Source: Bacillus badius NBRC 15713 (GTDB lineage: Bacteria; Bacillota; Bacilli; Bacillales; Domibacillaceae). Taken from it: a stretch of DNA of 64,000 bases. The stretch is taken from contig NZ_BCVF01000015.1 in assembly GCF_001591605.1 (NCBI RefSeq), positions 21,939-85,938 on the forward strand. Direction: 5' to 3'. A program made the position numbers and the translations under genes. Within the stretch, counting starts at the first letter, position 1. Each line of letters opens with the position of its first letter. Below the pieces are notes generated by a model. The model did no database searches. It saw only the letters and a program-made list of their open reading frames with translations, and was not told the origin of the DNA. Below, one piece after another: positions 1-8,666 of the stretch.

Positions 1-371
1 TTTCAAAGTCTATTTCGAAGCATGGCGGAAAAGTAACATACCGCGGAATTGTCCATTTTGGCCGCAAAGCCGAGGGAGCTCGTTCAAACATTGAGTGTGA
101 TACACTCATTATGGATAACCAATCTACATCTGATACGATCCCGTACAATGAAATTTTAAATGACAATATTTCACTCGAGCATGAAGCAAAAGTGTCCAAA
201 GTATCTGAAGAGCAACTGTTTTACTTAATGAGCCGCGGTGTTTCTGAGGAAGAAGCGACAGAAATGATCGTTATGGGCTTTATCGAGCCATTTACAAAAG
301 AACTTCCAATGGAATATGCCGTTGAGATGAATCGCCTTATCAAGTTCGAGATGGAAGGTTCTATCGGTTAA
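1..371 (+). CDS. sufB: Fe-S cluster assembly scaffold SufB (C-terminal part)
   Basis: This is the last ~122 codons of SufB, running in from the left edge; the reading frame is open from base 3 with no stop before 369-371. The visible part holds the typical C-terminal core (a His-Phe-Gly-Arg-Lys stretch followed by Ser-Asn-Ile-Glu-Cys-Asp) and the helical tail with acidic VSEEEA and [10 protein letters not shown] segments. SufB works with SufC and SufD as the scaffold on which Fe-S clusters are built in the cytosol. In Bacillus it closes the sufCDSUB operon, and the strong terminator directly downstream agrees with that. An internal ATG at 111 is not the real start. Confidence 0.95.
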   Translation, partial: SKSISKHGGKVTYRGIVHFGRKAEGARSNIECDTLIMDNQSTSDTIPYNEILNDNISLEHEAKVSKVSEEQLFYLMSRGVSEEEATEMIVMGFIEPFTKELPMEYAVEMNRLIKFEMEGSIG

Positions 372-380
372 TACTCATCA

Positions 381-407
381 AAAAGCAGCCCGCGGGCTGC
401 TTTTTTT
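381..407 (+). terminator. Intrinsic terminator of the suf operon
   Basis: The arms AGCAGCCCG and CGGGCTGCT are followed by seven T, ten bases after the sufB stop. Confidence 0.9.
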
Positions 408-512
408 CAATCGTGAAAGCGCAGAAAGCCTTGTGAGGTTAATGTCTGCGTAGAAACGGATAATAAGTAAGGAATAGCTGTTATATGCTACAATAAGAGC
501 GAGGTGAAACCG

Positions 513-1358
513 ATGTTGTATGTAGGTGTAACTGGCTGGGGAGATCATGACACGCTTTACAAGAACGGGATTGCTCCTCGGGATAAATTAAAGGAATATG
601 GGGCCCATTTTCCGACTGTCGAGGTGGATGCAAGCTTTTATGCCGTACAGCCGCTTCGTAATATGCAAAAGTGGGTGGAAGAGACACCAGAAAGTTTTCA
701 ATTTATCGTGAAGGCCTACCAAGGCATGACTGGGCATGAGCGAGGTGACATTCCCTTTGAAACGAAGGAAGAGATGTTTCAGGCATTCATCGATTCGCTT
801 GCACCAATGAGAGAAGCGGGAAAGCTGGCAATGGTGCTGTTTCAGTTTCCGCCATGGTTTGATTGTCAGCGGAAAAATGTGGAATATTTGCGTTATTGCA
901 AGAGATTGATGGAGGATGTGCCGCTTGCAGTGGAGTTTCGCCACCAATCATGGTATTTGCCGGATTTTTTAGAGAAGACGTTAGCTTTTTTGCAAGCTGA
1001 AAAGTGGATTCATACAGTCTGTGATGAACCGCAGGCGGGAGAAGGCTGTGTGCCGATCGTCTTGCGGGCAGCTGATCCTGGGAAAACCCTCGTGCGTCTG
1101 CACGGCCGCAACAACCAAGGATGGCAAAAGCAGGGGAACAAAAACTGGCGCGACGTCCGTTACCTCTATCGTTATAATGAGGATGAATTGCACCAATGGG
1201 TGGAGTTCACTAAAAACCTTCAAAAACAAAGCGAGCAGGTGTATATGCTGTTTAATAATAATTCCGGCGGCGATGCTGCTGATAATGCCAAGCAATTTAT
1301 TGAGCTGGCTGGCTTGACGTATGACAATCTGGCTTCGCGCCAATTGGATTTATTTTAA
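513..1358 (+). CDS. yunF: DUF72 family protein YunF
   Basis: A 281-residue DUF72 (YecE-like) TIM-barrel protein of unknown reaction. Recognisable pieces are the N-terminal GVTGWGDHD, the VDASFYA strand, FQFPPWFDC, VEFRHQSW and the C-terminal NNNSGGDAADNA. It matches B. subtilis YunF in length and ending (RQLDLF). I chose ATG at 513 because GAGGTG at 501-506 sits six bases upstream; the GTG at 504 lies inside that ribosome-binding site. A TACAAT -10-like box at 489-494 may start the yunFED transcript. yunE follows after 12 bases. Confidence 0.88.
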   Translation: MLYVGVTGWGDHDTLYKNGIAPRDKLKEYGAHFPTVEVDASFYAVQPLRNMQKWVEETPESFQFIVKAYQGMTGHERGDIPFETKEEMFQAFIDSLAPMREAGKLAMVLFQFPPWFDCQRKNVEYLRYCKRLMEDVPLAVEFRHQSWYLPDFLEKTLAFLQAEKWIHTVCDEPQAGEGCVPIVLRAADPGKTLVRLHGRNNQGWQKQGNKNWRDVRYLYRYNEDELHQWVEFTKNLQKQSEQVYMLFNNNSGGDAADNAKQFIELAGLTYDNLASRQLDLF

Positions 1359-1370
1359 GGAGGGAAAGCA

Positions 1371-2192
1371 ATGGAATGGATCGTCCTTCTGTCCATCGGC
1401 TTTTCGGCAGGCGCTCTGGGAGCGCTCGCCGGCATTGGGGGAGGGATCATTATCGTTCCTTCCCTTCTTTTTTTGGGGATATCGACTGCTTTGCTCCCCT
1501 CTATTTCTCCGCAGCAGGCGGTGGGAATTTCTCTTGTTGTCATGATTTTCACGGGGCTATCATCCACGCTTGCCTATATGAAATATAAAACGGTTGATTA
1601 CAAGAGCGGCTTGCTTTTTTTCATCGGCAGCGGACCGGGCGGAATGGCGGGAGCCTTGGTGAACAAAGCGCTGAGCACGCATTCTTTTTATATTTATTTC
1701 GGTGTCTTTATGATTTTCATCGCGGTTGTTCTCATCTTCCGTTCGAAAATTAAGCCGCTGTCCTCCAAGAAAGAAGGAGGCATTGTCCGCACGTTTACAG
1801 AAAAAAGCGGCAAAATGTATACATATAGTTTTCAGCCGGCTGTTGCCATTGCCATTTCCTTTTTTGTTGGCTTTTTTTCAGGGATTTTCGGCATTGGCGG
1901 CGGCGCCTTGATGGTACCGGCAATGATTCTGCTGTTTGCGTTTCCTCCGCATGTAGCGGTAGCGACTTCCATGTTTATGATTTTTTTATCAGCGCTTGTT
2001 AGTTCTGTTACCCATGTTCTGCTCGGAAATGTGGTTTGGCTGTATGCGCTGCTGCTGATACCGGGCGCTTGGGTCGGAGCGAAATGCGGCGCATTTGTCA
2101 ATACAAGGATTCAGTCGGATGCCCTTATCATGGTCCTTAGGCTGATTTTGATTGTCACGGGCATTCGCCTAATTTATGAAGGACTTGCTTAA
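1371..2192 (+). CDS. yunE: TSUP (TauE/SafE) family membrane transporter YunE
   Basis: A 273-residue multi-pass membrane protein of the sulfite exporter TauE/SafE family, orthologous in position to B. subtilis yunE. The two internally related halves each begin with a glycine-rich motif: GALAGIGGGIIIVP near residue 20 and GIFGIGGGALMVPA near residue 175. A polar loop around residue 125-145 separates them. These transporters move small organic or sulfur anions; the substrate here is not deducible. AGGAGGG precedes the ATG. It lies between yunF and yunD with short gaps, so co-transcription is likely. Confidence 0.88.
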   Translation: MEWIVLLSIGFSAGALGALAGIGGGIIIVPSLLFLGISTALLPSISPQQAVGISLVVMIFTGLSSTLAYMKYKTVDYKSGLLFFIGSGPGGMAGALVNKALSTHSFYIYFGVFMIFIAVVLIFRSKIKPLSSKKEGGIVRTFTEKSGKMYTYSFQPAVAIAISFFVGFFSGIFGIGGGALMVPAMILLFAFPPHVAVATSMFMIFLSALVSSVTHVLLGNVVWLYALLLIPGAWVGAKCGAFVNTRIQSDALIMVLRLILIVTGIRLIYEGLA

Positions 2193-2210
2193 TAAGGCGG
2201 GGGTGAAAGT

Positions 2211-3596
2211 TTGAAAGAAACGATTCATATTTATCATACCAATGATCTTCACAGCCATTTTGAGAATTGGCCGCGCATCCGCCGCTTTTTGCAGGAGCGG
2301 AGAAGGTGGCATGAAGAAGCAGGCGAAAGTGTGTTTATCTTTGATATTGGCGACCATGTGGACCGGTCGCATCCAATGACGGAAGGATCGCTTGGAAAAA
2401 GAAATGTGGAGCTCTTAAATGAAGCCGGCTATGACGCGGTGACGATCGGCAATAACGAAGGAATCACCTTGCCGAAAGAAGGGCTGGAAATTTTATACGA
2501 AGAAGCTGAATTTCCGGTTGTGCTTGCCAACCTGTATGAGGAAGACGGGAAACGTCCCAAATGGGCGCAGCCTTTTTGCTTGGTTCATTTACCGAACGGA
2601 ATGACTATGGGACTGACCGGAGCTACAGCCTTTTTCTCAAGTGCCTATGAACAACTGGGCTGGACATTGTCGGAGCCTCTTGTTGCACTGGAGAAACAAA
2701 TCAATCAAATCAGCGGGCAAGCAGATATTGTTGTGGTGCTTTCTCATTTGGGCATTTATGAAGATGAGAAAATAGCTCATACGATGCCCAAGGCGGACGT
2801 TGTCCTAGGCGCTCATACTCACCATTTGCTGCATGAGGGCAAGGAAATTAACCAAACACTGCTTGCAGCGGCTGGAAAATTCGGCTATTACGTCGGGCAC
2901 GTGATGATTGAAGTGGACACTGAAACAAAGCAAATTCTTAGAAAGAAGGCTTGCGTATATAACACGATGGAGGCGTTGCCCGCCCCGGCAAACGAGCACA
3001 AGGAAATAGAGGGCTATGCGGAGGAAGGGAAAAAAGCGCTTGCTCAACCGGTCATTTCTTTGTCTGTCCCGCTTGCTAGTGACTGGTTTGCTCCTTCCGA
3101 ACTTCCGCAGCTGCTTTGCGAGGCGCTGAGAGAGTGGTGCGGCGCGGATGGCGCTTTATTAAATGCCGGTGTTTGCTTAGGCGGTCTCGAGGCTGGAACC
3201 GTTACGAAATACGATATTCACCGCATGCTTCCTCACCCTATCAACCCTTGTCTCATTGAACTGTCAGGAGCTGAATTAAAGGAAGTATTAAAGCAGGCGA
3301 CAGACGACAAATGGTCTCACATGACCATCAAAGGGTTGGGATTCAGAGGCAAAGTGATGGGCCGGTTTATATATGACCGTTTAAGTGTAGATATGGAACA
3401 ATACCGCTTTAAAGTGAACGGCACCGACATTGTGAATGATCACCAGTATAAGCTGGCTACGCTTGATATGTTTGCCTATGGCCGCTTTTTCCCTCCGCTT
3501 TACCGCGCGCCTCAGAAAAAGCATTTTATGCCGGAGTTTCTTCGGGATGTCATGGAGTGGAAGCTGCTGCATCACGGATTTCACTTGAAAAAGTAA
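2211..3596 (+). CDS. yunD: Bifunctional UDP-sugar hydrolase/5'-nucleotidase family metallophosphoesterase YunD
   Basis: A 461-residue two-domain protein: an N-terminal calcineurin-like metallophosphoesterase and a C-terminal 5'-nucleotidase domain. Metal-ligand motifs are visible in order: TNDLHSHF near residue 9, GDHVDR near 46, GNNEG near 83, VVLSHLG near 175 and GAHTHH near 200. The start is TTG at 2211 behind GGGGGTGAAAG. There is no signal peptide, so it should be cytosolic, unlike secreted 5'-nucleotidases. The family removes phosphate from nucleotides or cyclic nucleotides; the physiological substrate is unknown. Third gene of the yunFED run. The B. subtilis neighbour yunC is not present here. 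Confidence 0.88.
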   Translation: MKETIHIYHTNDLHSHFENWPRIRRFLQERRRWHEEAGESVFIFDIGDHVDRSHPMTEGSLGKRNVELLNEAGYDAVTIGNNEGITLPKEGLEILYEEAEFPVVLANLYEEDGKRPKWAQPFCLVHLPNGMTMGLTGATAFFSSAYEQLGWTLSEPLVALEKQINQISGQADIVVVLSHLGIYEDEKIAHTMPKADVVLGAHTHHLLHEGKEINQTLLAAAGKFGYYVGHVMIEVDTETKQILRKKACVYNTMEALPAPANEHKEIEGYAEEGKKALAQPVISLSVPLASDWFAPSELPQLLCEALREWCGADGALLNAGVCLGGLEAGTVTKYDIHRMLPHPINPCLIELSGAELKEVLKQATDDKWSHMTIKGLGFRGKVMGRFIYDRLSVDMEQYRFKVNGTDIVNDHQYKLATLDMFAYGRFFPPLYRAPQKKHFMPEFLRDVMEWKLLHHGFHLKK

Positions 3597-3656
3597 AACT
3601 TTATTGCATGATCCTTCCTTTTTTTAGCATAGATTAGCTAAGAAGGAGGGATTTTT

Positions 3657-4409
3657 TTGGCTGCACAAAAAAGGTGGAGATCGAAAAGAGGGCCTCTCCC
3701 TCTTCGTTATGTACTCTTAATTACTCTTGTGCTCTTTACTTTTTCAACTGCGGCTAGTTTATGGATCATTAATAAAAATGTAAAGCCAACATTGATGGGA
3801 TATGCCCATGCGGAGACGAAGAAAATTGCCGCGATGGTAATTAATAAAGCAATTAATAAAAAAGTTGCGAGCGTCATGGACATTAATGACATTATTGAAA
3901 GTGACCCGAAGAACCCGTCAACGACAAGGCTGAATGCGAAGATTATTAACCGGGTGATGGCGGAGACAACGAATTTGGTGCAGCTAAATTTAAAGGAGGC
4001 GGAGCAGGGCAATCTGCAGGCACTGGAGCTCTTGTCTGATGTGGAAATTGAAAAGGATCCAGAAGAGCGGACAGAAGGCATTGTCTACTATGTTCCGCTT
4101 GGCCAAGTGACGAACAATATCTTGCTTGGCAACCTTGGACCGAAAATTCCTATTCGCTTTCATGCTATCGGTGAAGTAACATCCAATGTCAAATCTAATG
4201 TCAAGCCATACGGAATCAACAATGCTTATGTAGAAGTCTTTATTGAAGTAGAAGTAAATGTACAGATTATCGTTCCGTTTGCTACGGAAATGACAACGGT
4301 CGTTCAGGATATTCCTGTAGCCATGGGGATGGTGCACGGTGATGTGCCAGAGTTTTATAACGGCGGCGGGGGAATGTCTCCATCTATTGAACTGCCTAAA
4401 AAGAAATAA
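3657..4409 (+). CDS. yunB: Sporulation protein YunB
   Basis: A 250-residue protein with one N-terminal membrane segment (about residues 20-40) and a long extracytoplasmic part ending in a Gly-rich GGGGMSPS tail. It matches YunB, a mother-cell sporulation protein needed for spore envelope function in B. subtilis; its molecular role is unknown. The start is TTG at 3657 behind AGAAGGAGGG at 3641-3650. GCATAGATT at 3627-3635 resembles a sigma-E -10 element, but I find no convincing -35, so this is only suggestive. A terminator lies at 4454. Confidence 0.85.
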   Translation: MAAQKRWRSKRGPLPLRYVLLITLVLFTFSTAASLWIINKNVKPTLMGYAHAETKKIAAMVINKAINKKVASVMDINDIIESDPKNPSTTRLNAKIINRVMAETTNLVQLNLKEAEQGNLQALELLSDVEIEKDPEERTEGIVYYVPLGQVTNNILLGNLGPKIPIRFHAIGEVTSNVKSNVKPYGINNAYVEVFIEVEVNVQIIVPFATEMTTVVQDIPVAMGMVHGDVPEFYNGGGGMSPSIELPKKK

Positions 4410-4453
4410 GGAGCTGCCGGGAAGACTTCGGCAGTCGGGGAAAGCAGCCTTCA

Positions 4454-4483
4454 GATACCGTGCAGAAACGGTGTCTTTTTTTT
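4454..4483 (+). terminator. Intrinsic terminator after yunB
   Basis: GATACCGT (4454-4461) pairs with ACGGTGTC (4468-4475), followed by eight T. The rest of the 310-bp gap to 4720 holds only the promoter listed next; I see no further gene. Confidence 0.8.
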
Positions 4484-4628
4484 ATGGGCTTCATCCAGTT
4501 AATATATTCCATACGAATAATATATGCAAGTAGTGAATAAGATGGACTACCGGAAACAGACTATATGAGGGAAGGAGATTGAACATTCTTTCTTATCAAA
4601 AAATTATTTTCATAAAGCGAAAAAAGTA

Positions 4629-4657
4629 TTTACTAATTCCATTTTCCCGTTTATACT
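4629..4657 (+). promoter_or_regulatory. Sigma-A-type promoter for the NSS transporter pair
   Basis: TTTACT (4629-4634) and TATACT (4652-4657) are separated by 17 bases, about 65 bases upstream of the transporter ATG at 4721, which has its own AGGAGGGG ribosome-binding site. Confidence 0.5.
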
Positions 4658-4720
4658 ATAGGAGATTATCGAAATTATCTGAAAATATTATCTTTTCAGT
4701 GAAAAGTAGGAGGGGTTTTT

Positions 4721-6241
4721 ATGGATCAACAACGTCCTATGTTTGGTTCGAGAGCTGGATTTATTTTTGCTGCTGTTGGGTCCGCTATTGGTTTAGGAAA
4801 TATTTGGCGTTTTCCGGCAGTAGCTTACGAAAATGGAGGGGGGGCCTTTTTTCTTCCGTACTTATTCGCATTGCTAACGGCCGGAATTCCATTGCTTATT
4901 TTAGAGTTCACCATAGGCCATAAGTACCGAGGCTCCAGCCCGCTGTCCTTTGCCCGCTTGAACAAGAATGCGGAATGGCTCGGCTGGTGGCAGGTAGCGA
5001 TTTCTTTTGTCATCGCCACTTATTATTCGGTTATTATTGCTTGGGCTCTGTCTTACACTGTGTTTTCATTTAAACTGTCGTGGGGAAATGACCCGACAAA
5101 CTTCTTGTTAACTGATTACTTGCAGGTGGCTGATGCCGGCGCGTTTGGCGGACTGGTACCACAGATTTTGGTAGCGCTTGCAGTGGTGTGGATTGTTACC
5201 CTCGGTGTTTTAGTGGCCGGCGTGAAAAGAGGAATTGAAAGGGCTACTAAGATTATGATTCCGCTCCTTGTCTTCTTGTTCTTAATCGTTGTTATTCGTG
5301 CACTTACATTAGAAGGTGCGATGAATGGCCTGAACGCCTTCTTTAAGCCGGAGTGGTCACAATTGACAAACGGTAAAGTATGGATCGCTGCTTACGGACA
5401 GATTTTCTTCAGCTTATCCATCGGCTTTGCCATCATGATCACTTATTCCAGTTACCTTCCAAAAAAATCCGATATCACAAACAATGCTTTTATTACGGGA
5501 TTTAGTAATTCCGCATTTGAGTTGCTGGCTGGTTTTGGGGTTTTCTCTGCCTTGGGCTTCATGGCGATGCAACAGGGAGTGGGAGTGGATGAAGTAGTCA
5601 AAAGCGGAGTGATCCTGGCTTTTGCAGTCTTCCCGCAAATTATTAACGAATTCCCGTTCGCCAATGAGCTGTTTGGTGTTCTCTTCTTCGGCTCACTGGT
5701 CCTCGCCGGTTTTACTTCCTTGATTTCCATTGTGGAAACGTTTGTGGCAGGCGTGCAGGAAAAGTTTAACGTGTCACGTACAAAGTCCGTTTTAATCGGA
5801 GGCGGGGTGGCTTCTCTTGTTTCGCTGCTGTATGCAACAAGAGGAGGATTAAACTTCCTCGATACAGTCGATTATTTCATTAACAACTTTGGTGTCGCTT
5901 TCGCCGGACTGGTCGAAGTTATCTTAATTGCTTGGGTGTTCAAACAGCTTGATCCATTGAAAAGCCATGCAGATGCCGTTTCGGATATTCGTCTAGGCGC
6001 CTGGTGGAAAATTTGTTTAAGCATTGTAACACCGATCGTTCTTGGCTATATGATGTTTGATAATATCCGTCAGAACATTGCCGGCCCATACGAAGGGTAT
6101 CCGCAAAGCTTTGTTAATACGTATGGCTGGACAGTTGCCATTGGAGCCATCGCAGTAAGCTTCATCTTTATGTTTGCTAAACGATGGAATACGAATACGC
6201 TGAATCATTCCGCGTCTTCTTCTAAAAAGGAGGTATTGTAA
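4721..6241 (+). CDS. Sodium-dependent transporter, NSS family (MetP-like)
   Basis: A 506-residue neurotransmitter:sodium symporter with about 12 membrane helices. The N-terminal FGSRAGFIFAAVGSAIGLGN is the family signature with the unwound TM1 that binds sodium and substrate; GGGAFFLPY and LEFTIGH follow. It is coupled by TAATG overlap to a 35-residue MetS-type subunit, the arrangement of Corynebacterium glutamicum MetPS (methionine/alanine uptake). I therefore infer amino-acid uptake, perhaps methionine or alanine, but substrate assignment rests on context. It is inserted between yunB and lytH, which are closer together in B. subtilis. Confidence 0.88.
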   Translation: MDQQRPMFGSRAGFIFAAVGSAIGLGNIWRFPAVAYENGGGAFFLPYLFALLTAGIPLLILEFTIGHKYRGSSPLSFARLNKNAEWLGWWQVAISFVIATYYSVIIAWALSYTVFSFKLSWGNDPTNFLLTDYLQVADAGAFGGLVPQILVALAVVWIVTLGVLVAGVKRGIERATKIMIPLLVFLFLIVVIRALTLEGAMNGLNAFFKPEWSQLTNGKVWIAAYGQIFFSLSIGFAIMITYSSYLPKKSDITNNAFITGFSNSAFELLAGFGVFSALGFMAMQQGVGVDEVVKSGVILAFAVFPQIINEFPFANELFGVLFFGSLVLAGFTSLISIVETFVAGVQEKFNVSRTKSVLIGGGVASLVSLLYATRGGLNFLDTVDYFINNFGVAFAGLVEVILIAWVFKQLDPLKSHADAVSDIRLGAWWKICLSIVTPIVLGYMMFDNIRQNIAGPYEGYPQSFVNTYGWTVAIGAIAVSFIFMFAKRWNTNTLNHSASSSKKEVL

Positions 6242-6348
6242 TGGACGGCAGCGCAATTGCAATGATGATTGCCGGAGTGGCAATTATTTGGGGCGGCTTA
6301 GGCTTAAGTATTGCTCACGCAGTTAAAAAAGCCAAAGCGGCCAAATAA
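6241..6348 (+). CDS. metS: MetS family NSS transporter small subunit
   Basis: A 35-residue single-helix membrane peptide. The start ATG (6241-6243) shares one base with the stop TAA of the transporter (6239-6241), and AAAAGGAGG lies just upstream inside the transporter gene. It reads MDGSAIAMMIAG, then a helix containing WGGLGLS, then a basic tail KKAKAAK. This is the form of MetS/MetP-type NSS accessory peptides, required with MetP for transport in C. glutamicum. Its translational coupling suggests a fixed stoichiometry with the transporter. Confidence 0.85.
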   Translation: MDGSAIAMMIAGVAIIWGGLGLSIAHAVKKAKAAK

Positions 6349-6373
6349 AGATAAGACAAAATGCGGGGGAATG

Positions 6374-6408
6374 AGAGCCGGTTCTAGCAGTTAAGAGCCG
6401 GCTCTTTC
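6374..6408. terminator. Stem-loop between metS and lytH
   Basis: AGAGCCGG (6374-6381) and CCGGCTCT (6398-6405) form a perfect 8-bp stem. The right arm overlaps the last codons of lytH. The T run is short (TTT CCC), so it is a weak terminator that may serve both convergent genes. Confidence 0.55.
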
Positions 6409-7362
6409 CCATTGTCTGAGGTGGGGATAAGGGTCAAAGGACCATTCTGTACGGCCGTTATCCTTATACATTCCGTAATGAAGATGAGGAGGGAACTTGC
6501 CGGAGGTGCCCGGAGGACCATAGCCGGTGCTGCCGACTCCGCCGATCACTGTCCCTGGCTTCACGGCTTCTCCGAGCTTTAGATCCTTAGCAAAGCCATT
6601 TAAGTGGGCATAATAATGGTAGGTATTATTAATATCACGAATTCCTACCCGCCACCCGCCGTACCGGTTCCATCCCTTCATTTCAACGATGCCATAGGAA
6701 GTGGAACGGACAGGCACACTGTAATCGGCAAAGATATCTGTTCCTTCATGGATGCGGCGTCCTCCCCAGCCGCGGGCATCTCCCCACGTATTTTTAAATG
6801 TATAATTAAAGCGGCGCGGAAGAGGGAATACTTTCTGCTGCAAATCAAGCTTCCCGAATGCTTTATACATTTTAGCATTGCCTACAACGATACTGACCGC
6901 TTTATCCCGGCCATAGTACCGCCAAAGGGCAATTTTAATGTTGTCGTGGTCGGTTCCATAAGTCGTCAAGTAACGGCCGATTGCGGCCAACACGTCCTCG
7001 CCATTTAAGCGATCTGCTTTGCCATCTCCGTTTCCGTCTATGCCAACTCCTTGAAAAGCCGCGATAGTAGCTGGATTTTTATCTTTCTGATTAGGGTTTA
7101 ATGGTCCAGCCCATTTGCTCTCTGGAATGTATATGGAAATAGTATCGGGTTCAGGCAAGTCCTTCCGAATAAAGCGCAAACTCCGCTCATATTGATCTAT
7201 GCCGGCAAAGTAGTACCAAGGAATGGTCGTTGCTGCTTCCATTTTTTCGAACAGTTCCATTCTCTCTTTGTACATTTGTTCATCTTTTTCATGATCAGCC
7301 GCCTTGACAGGAAACGCCATTAGAAAGAACAGAATACATAAAAACAATGCCAATTTTTGCAA
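6391..7362 (-). CDS. lytH: L-Ala-D-Glu endopeptidase LytH (M23 peptidase)
   Basis: A 323-residue secreted peptidoglycan hydrolase. A signal peptide (about residues 1-21, ending FPVKAAD) precedes an N-terminal helical region and a C-terminal LytM/M23 domain with the zinc motifs H-x3-D (HEGTD, near residue 206) and H-x-H (HLHYGMY, near 293). In B. subtilis LytH is made in sporulation and shortens cortex side chains by cutting L-Ala-D-Glu bonds. The start is TTG at 7362 behind AAAGGGAGAG. It is the ortholog of yunA by sequence and place. Confidence 0.88.
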   Translation of the reverse strand: MQKLALFLCILFFLMAFPVKAADHEKDEQMYKERMELFEKMEAATTIPWYYFAGIDQYERSLRFIRKDLPEPDTISIYIPESKWAGPLNPNQKDKNPATIAAFQGVGIDGNGDGKADRLNGEDVLAAIGRYLTTYGTDHDNIKIALWRYYGRDKAVSIVVGNAKMYKAFGKLDLQQKVFPLPRRFNYTFKNTWGDARGWGGRRIHEGTDIFADYSVPVRSTSYGIVEMKGWNRYGGWRVGIRDINNTYHYYAHLNGFAKDLKLGEAVKPGTVIGGVGSTGYGPPGTSGKFPPHLHYGMYKDNGRTEWSFDPYPHLRQWERAGS

Positions 7363-7555
7363 TGCGCTTCTCTCCCTTTTAGTGTTCTTTATTTATTTTG
7401 TGAAATTCTCCTTGTTTCATGCAGAAAAGTGTCTGGAAAACATGAAAAGAGTAAGAGTTGTGTTAGAATATGGACTATGGTACAGTGGCTAGGGAATTAT
7501 TTTTCTTTCAGGCAAGAGGTCATTTGTTTAAAGCAGAATGATGGGAGATGAAGGA

Positions 7556-8473
7556 ATGAGCAAGAAAGAGGAACATTTACGTAAACCGGACTGGTTAAAA
7601 ATAAAATTGAATACAAACGAGAACTACACGGGCTTGAAAAAAATGATGCGTGAAAACAATCTTCATACAGTATGTGAAGAAGCAAAATGCCCAAATATCC
7701 ATGAATGCTGGGCGGTGCGCCGGACAGCTACTTTCATGATTCTAGGTGATGTCTGTACGCGTGCTTGCCGTTTCTGTGCCGTGAAAACAGGCTTGCCAAC
7801 TGAGCTGGATTGGGCGGAACCGGAACGGGTAGCAGATTCCGTACAGTTGATGAACCTTAAGCATGTGGTTGTAACAGCTGTGGCCCGGGATGATTTAAAA
7901 GACGGCGGCGCAGCTGTGTTTGCGGAAACTGTACGGGCGATCCGCCGCAAAAATCCGTTTACGTCTATTGAAGTCCTGCCTTCTGATATGGGCGGAATAG
8001 AAGAAAACTTGAAAATGCTGATGGATGCACGCCCGGATATTTTAAACCACAATATTGAAACAGTGAAGCGCCTGACACCAAGAGTGCGCGCACGTGCGAC
8101 TTACGATCGCTCTCTTGAGTTCTTGCGCAGAGCAAAAGAAATGCAGCCTGATATTCCGACGAAGTCCAGCATTATGCTGGGTCTTGGGGAAACGAAAGAA
8201 GAAATTATTGAAGCGATGGATGATCTGCGGGCAAACAATGTAGATATTGTCACGCTCGGCCAATATTTGCAGCCTTCGAAGAAACATTTGAAGGTGCAAA
8301 AATATTATCACCCGGACGAGTTTGCAGAGCTTCGTGAAATTGCTATGACAAAAGGATTCAGCCATTGTGAAGCTGGTCCGCTTGTCCGCTCTTCTTATCA
8401 TGCGGATGAACAAGTCAACTCGGCAGCGAAGTCAAAACAGGAACTAGGCGAAAAAGAAACGCTTGAAGCCTAA
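7556..8473 (+). CDS. lipA: Lipoyl synthase LipA
   Basis: A 305-residue radical-SAM enzyme that inserts two sulfurs into protein-bound octanoate to make lipoate. The auxiliary cluster motif (C-x4-C-x5-C, in [12 protein letters not shown]) lies near residue 43 and the radical-SAM motif C-x3-C-x2-C (CTRACRFC) near 70; the C-terminal RSSYHADEQ is also conserved. I chose ATG at 7556 ([11 protein letters not shown]) because GGGAG at 7543-7547 precedes it and the homolog begins there; an in-frame ATG at 7538 would add six residues. A terminator follows. Confidence 0.95.
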   Translation: MSKKEEHLRKPDWLKIKLNTNENYTGLKKMMRENNLHTVCEEAKCPNIHECWAVRRTATFMILGDVCTRACRFCAVKTGLPTELDWAEPERVADSVQLMNLKHVVVTAVARDDLKDGGAAVFAETVRAIRRKNPFTSIEVLPSDMGGIEENLKMLMDARPDILNHNIETVKRLTPRVRARATYDRSLEFLRRAKEMQPDIPTKSSIMLGLGETKEEIIEAMDDLRANNVDIVTLGQYLQPSKKHLKVQKYYHPDEFAELREIAMTKGFSHCEAGPLVRSSYHADEQVNSAAKSKQELGEKETLEA

Positions 8474-8563
8474 GGAAGAATAGGGTGAGAGCCAGCTTCT
8501 GATTAGCCGGAATGAAGAACCTATGTCAATTAGACGCTCTGTTTATTTCGAGCTGACATAAAG

Positions 8564-8617
8564 CACCCGGTCTCTTGCGGTATCAAAAAATGATGCGAAA
8601 AGAGGCCGGGTGTTTTT
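8564..8617 (+). terminator. Intrinsic terminator of lipA
   Basis: A long stem, CACCCGGTCTCTT against AAGAGGCCGGGTG with one mismatch, followed by TTTTT. Confidence 0.85.
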
Positions 8618-8666
8618 GGGTGAAAATATTTAGATCAAGCTTTTCGTGTTAGTAGAGGGAGCAGCT

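Noticed and set aside
981..1343. Long minus-strand frames opposite yunF and similar shadows elsewhere
   Set aside because: They lie fully within well-supported genes, lack ribosome-binding sites and show no family features.
4579..4923. 114-codon frame upstream of and into the NSS transporter gene
   Set aside because: It overlaps the promoter and the well-supported transporter in another frame.
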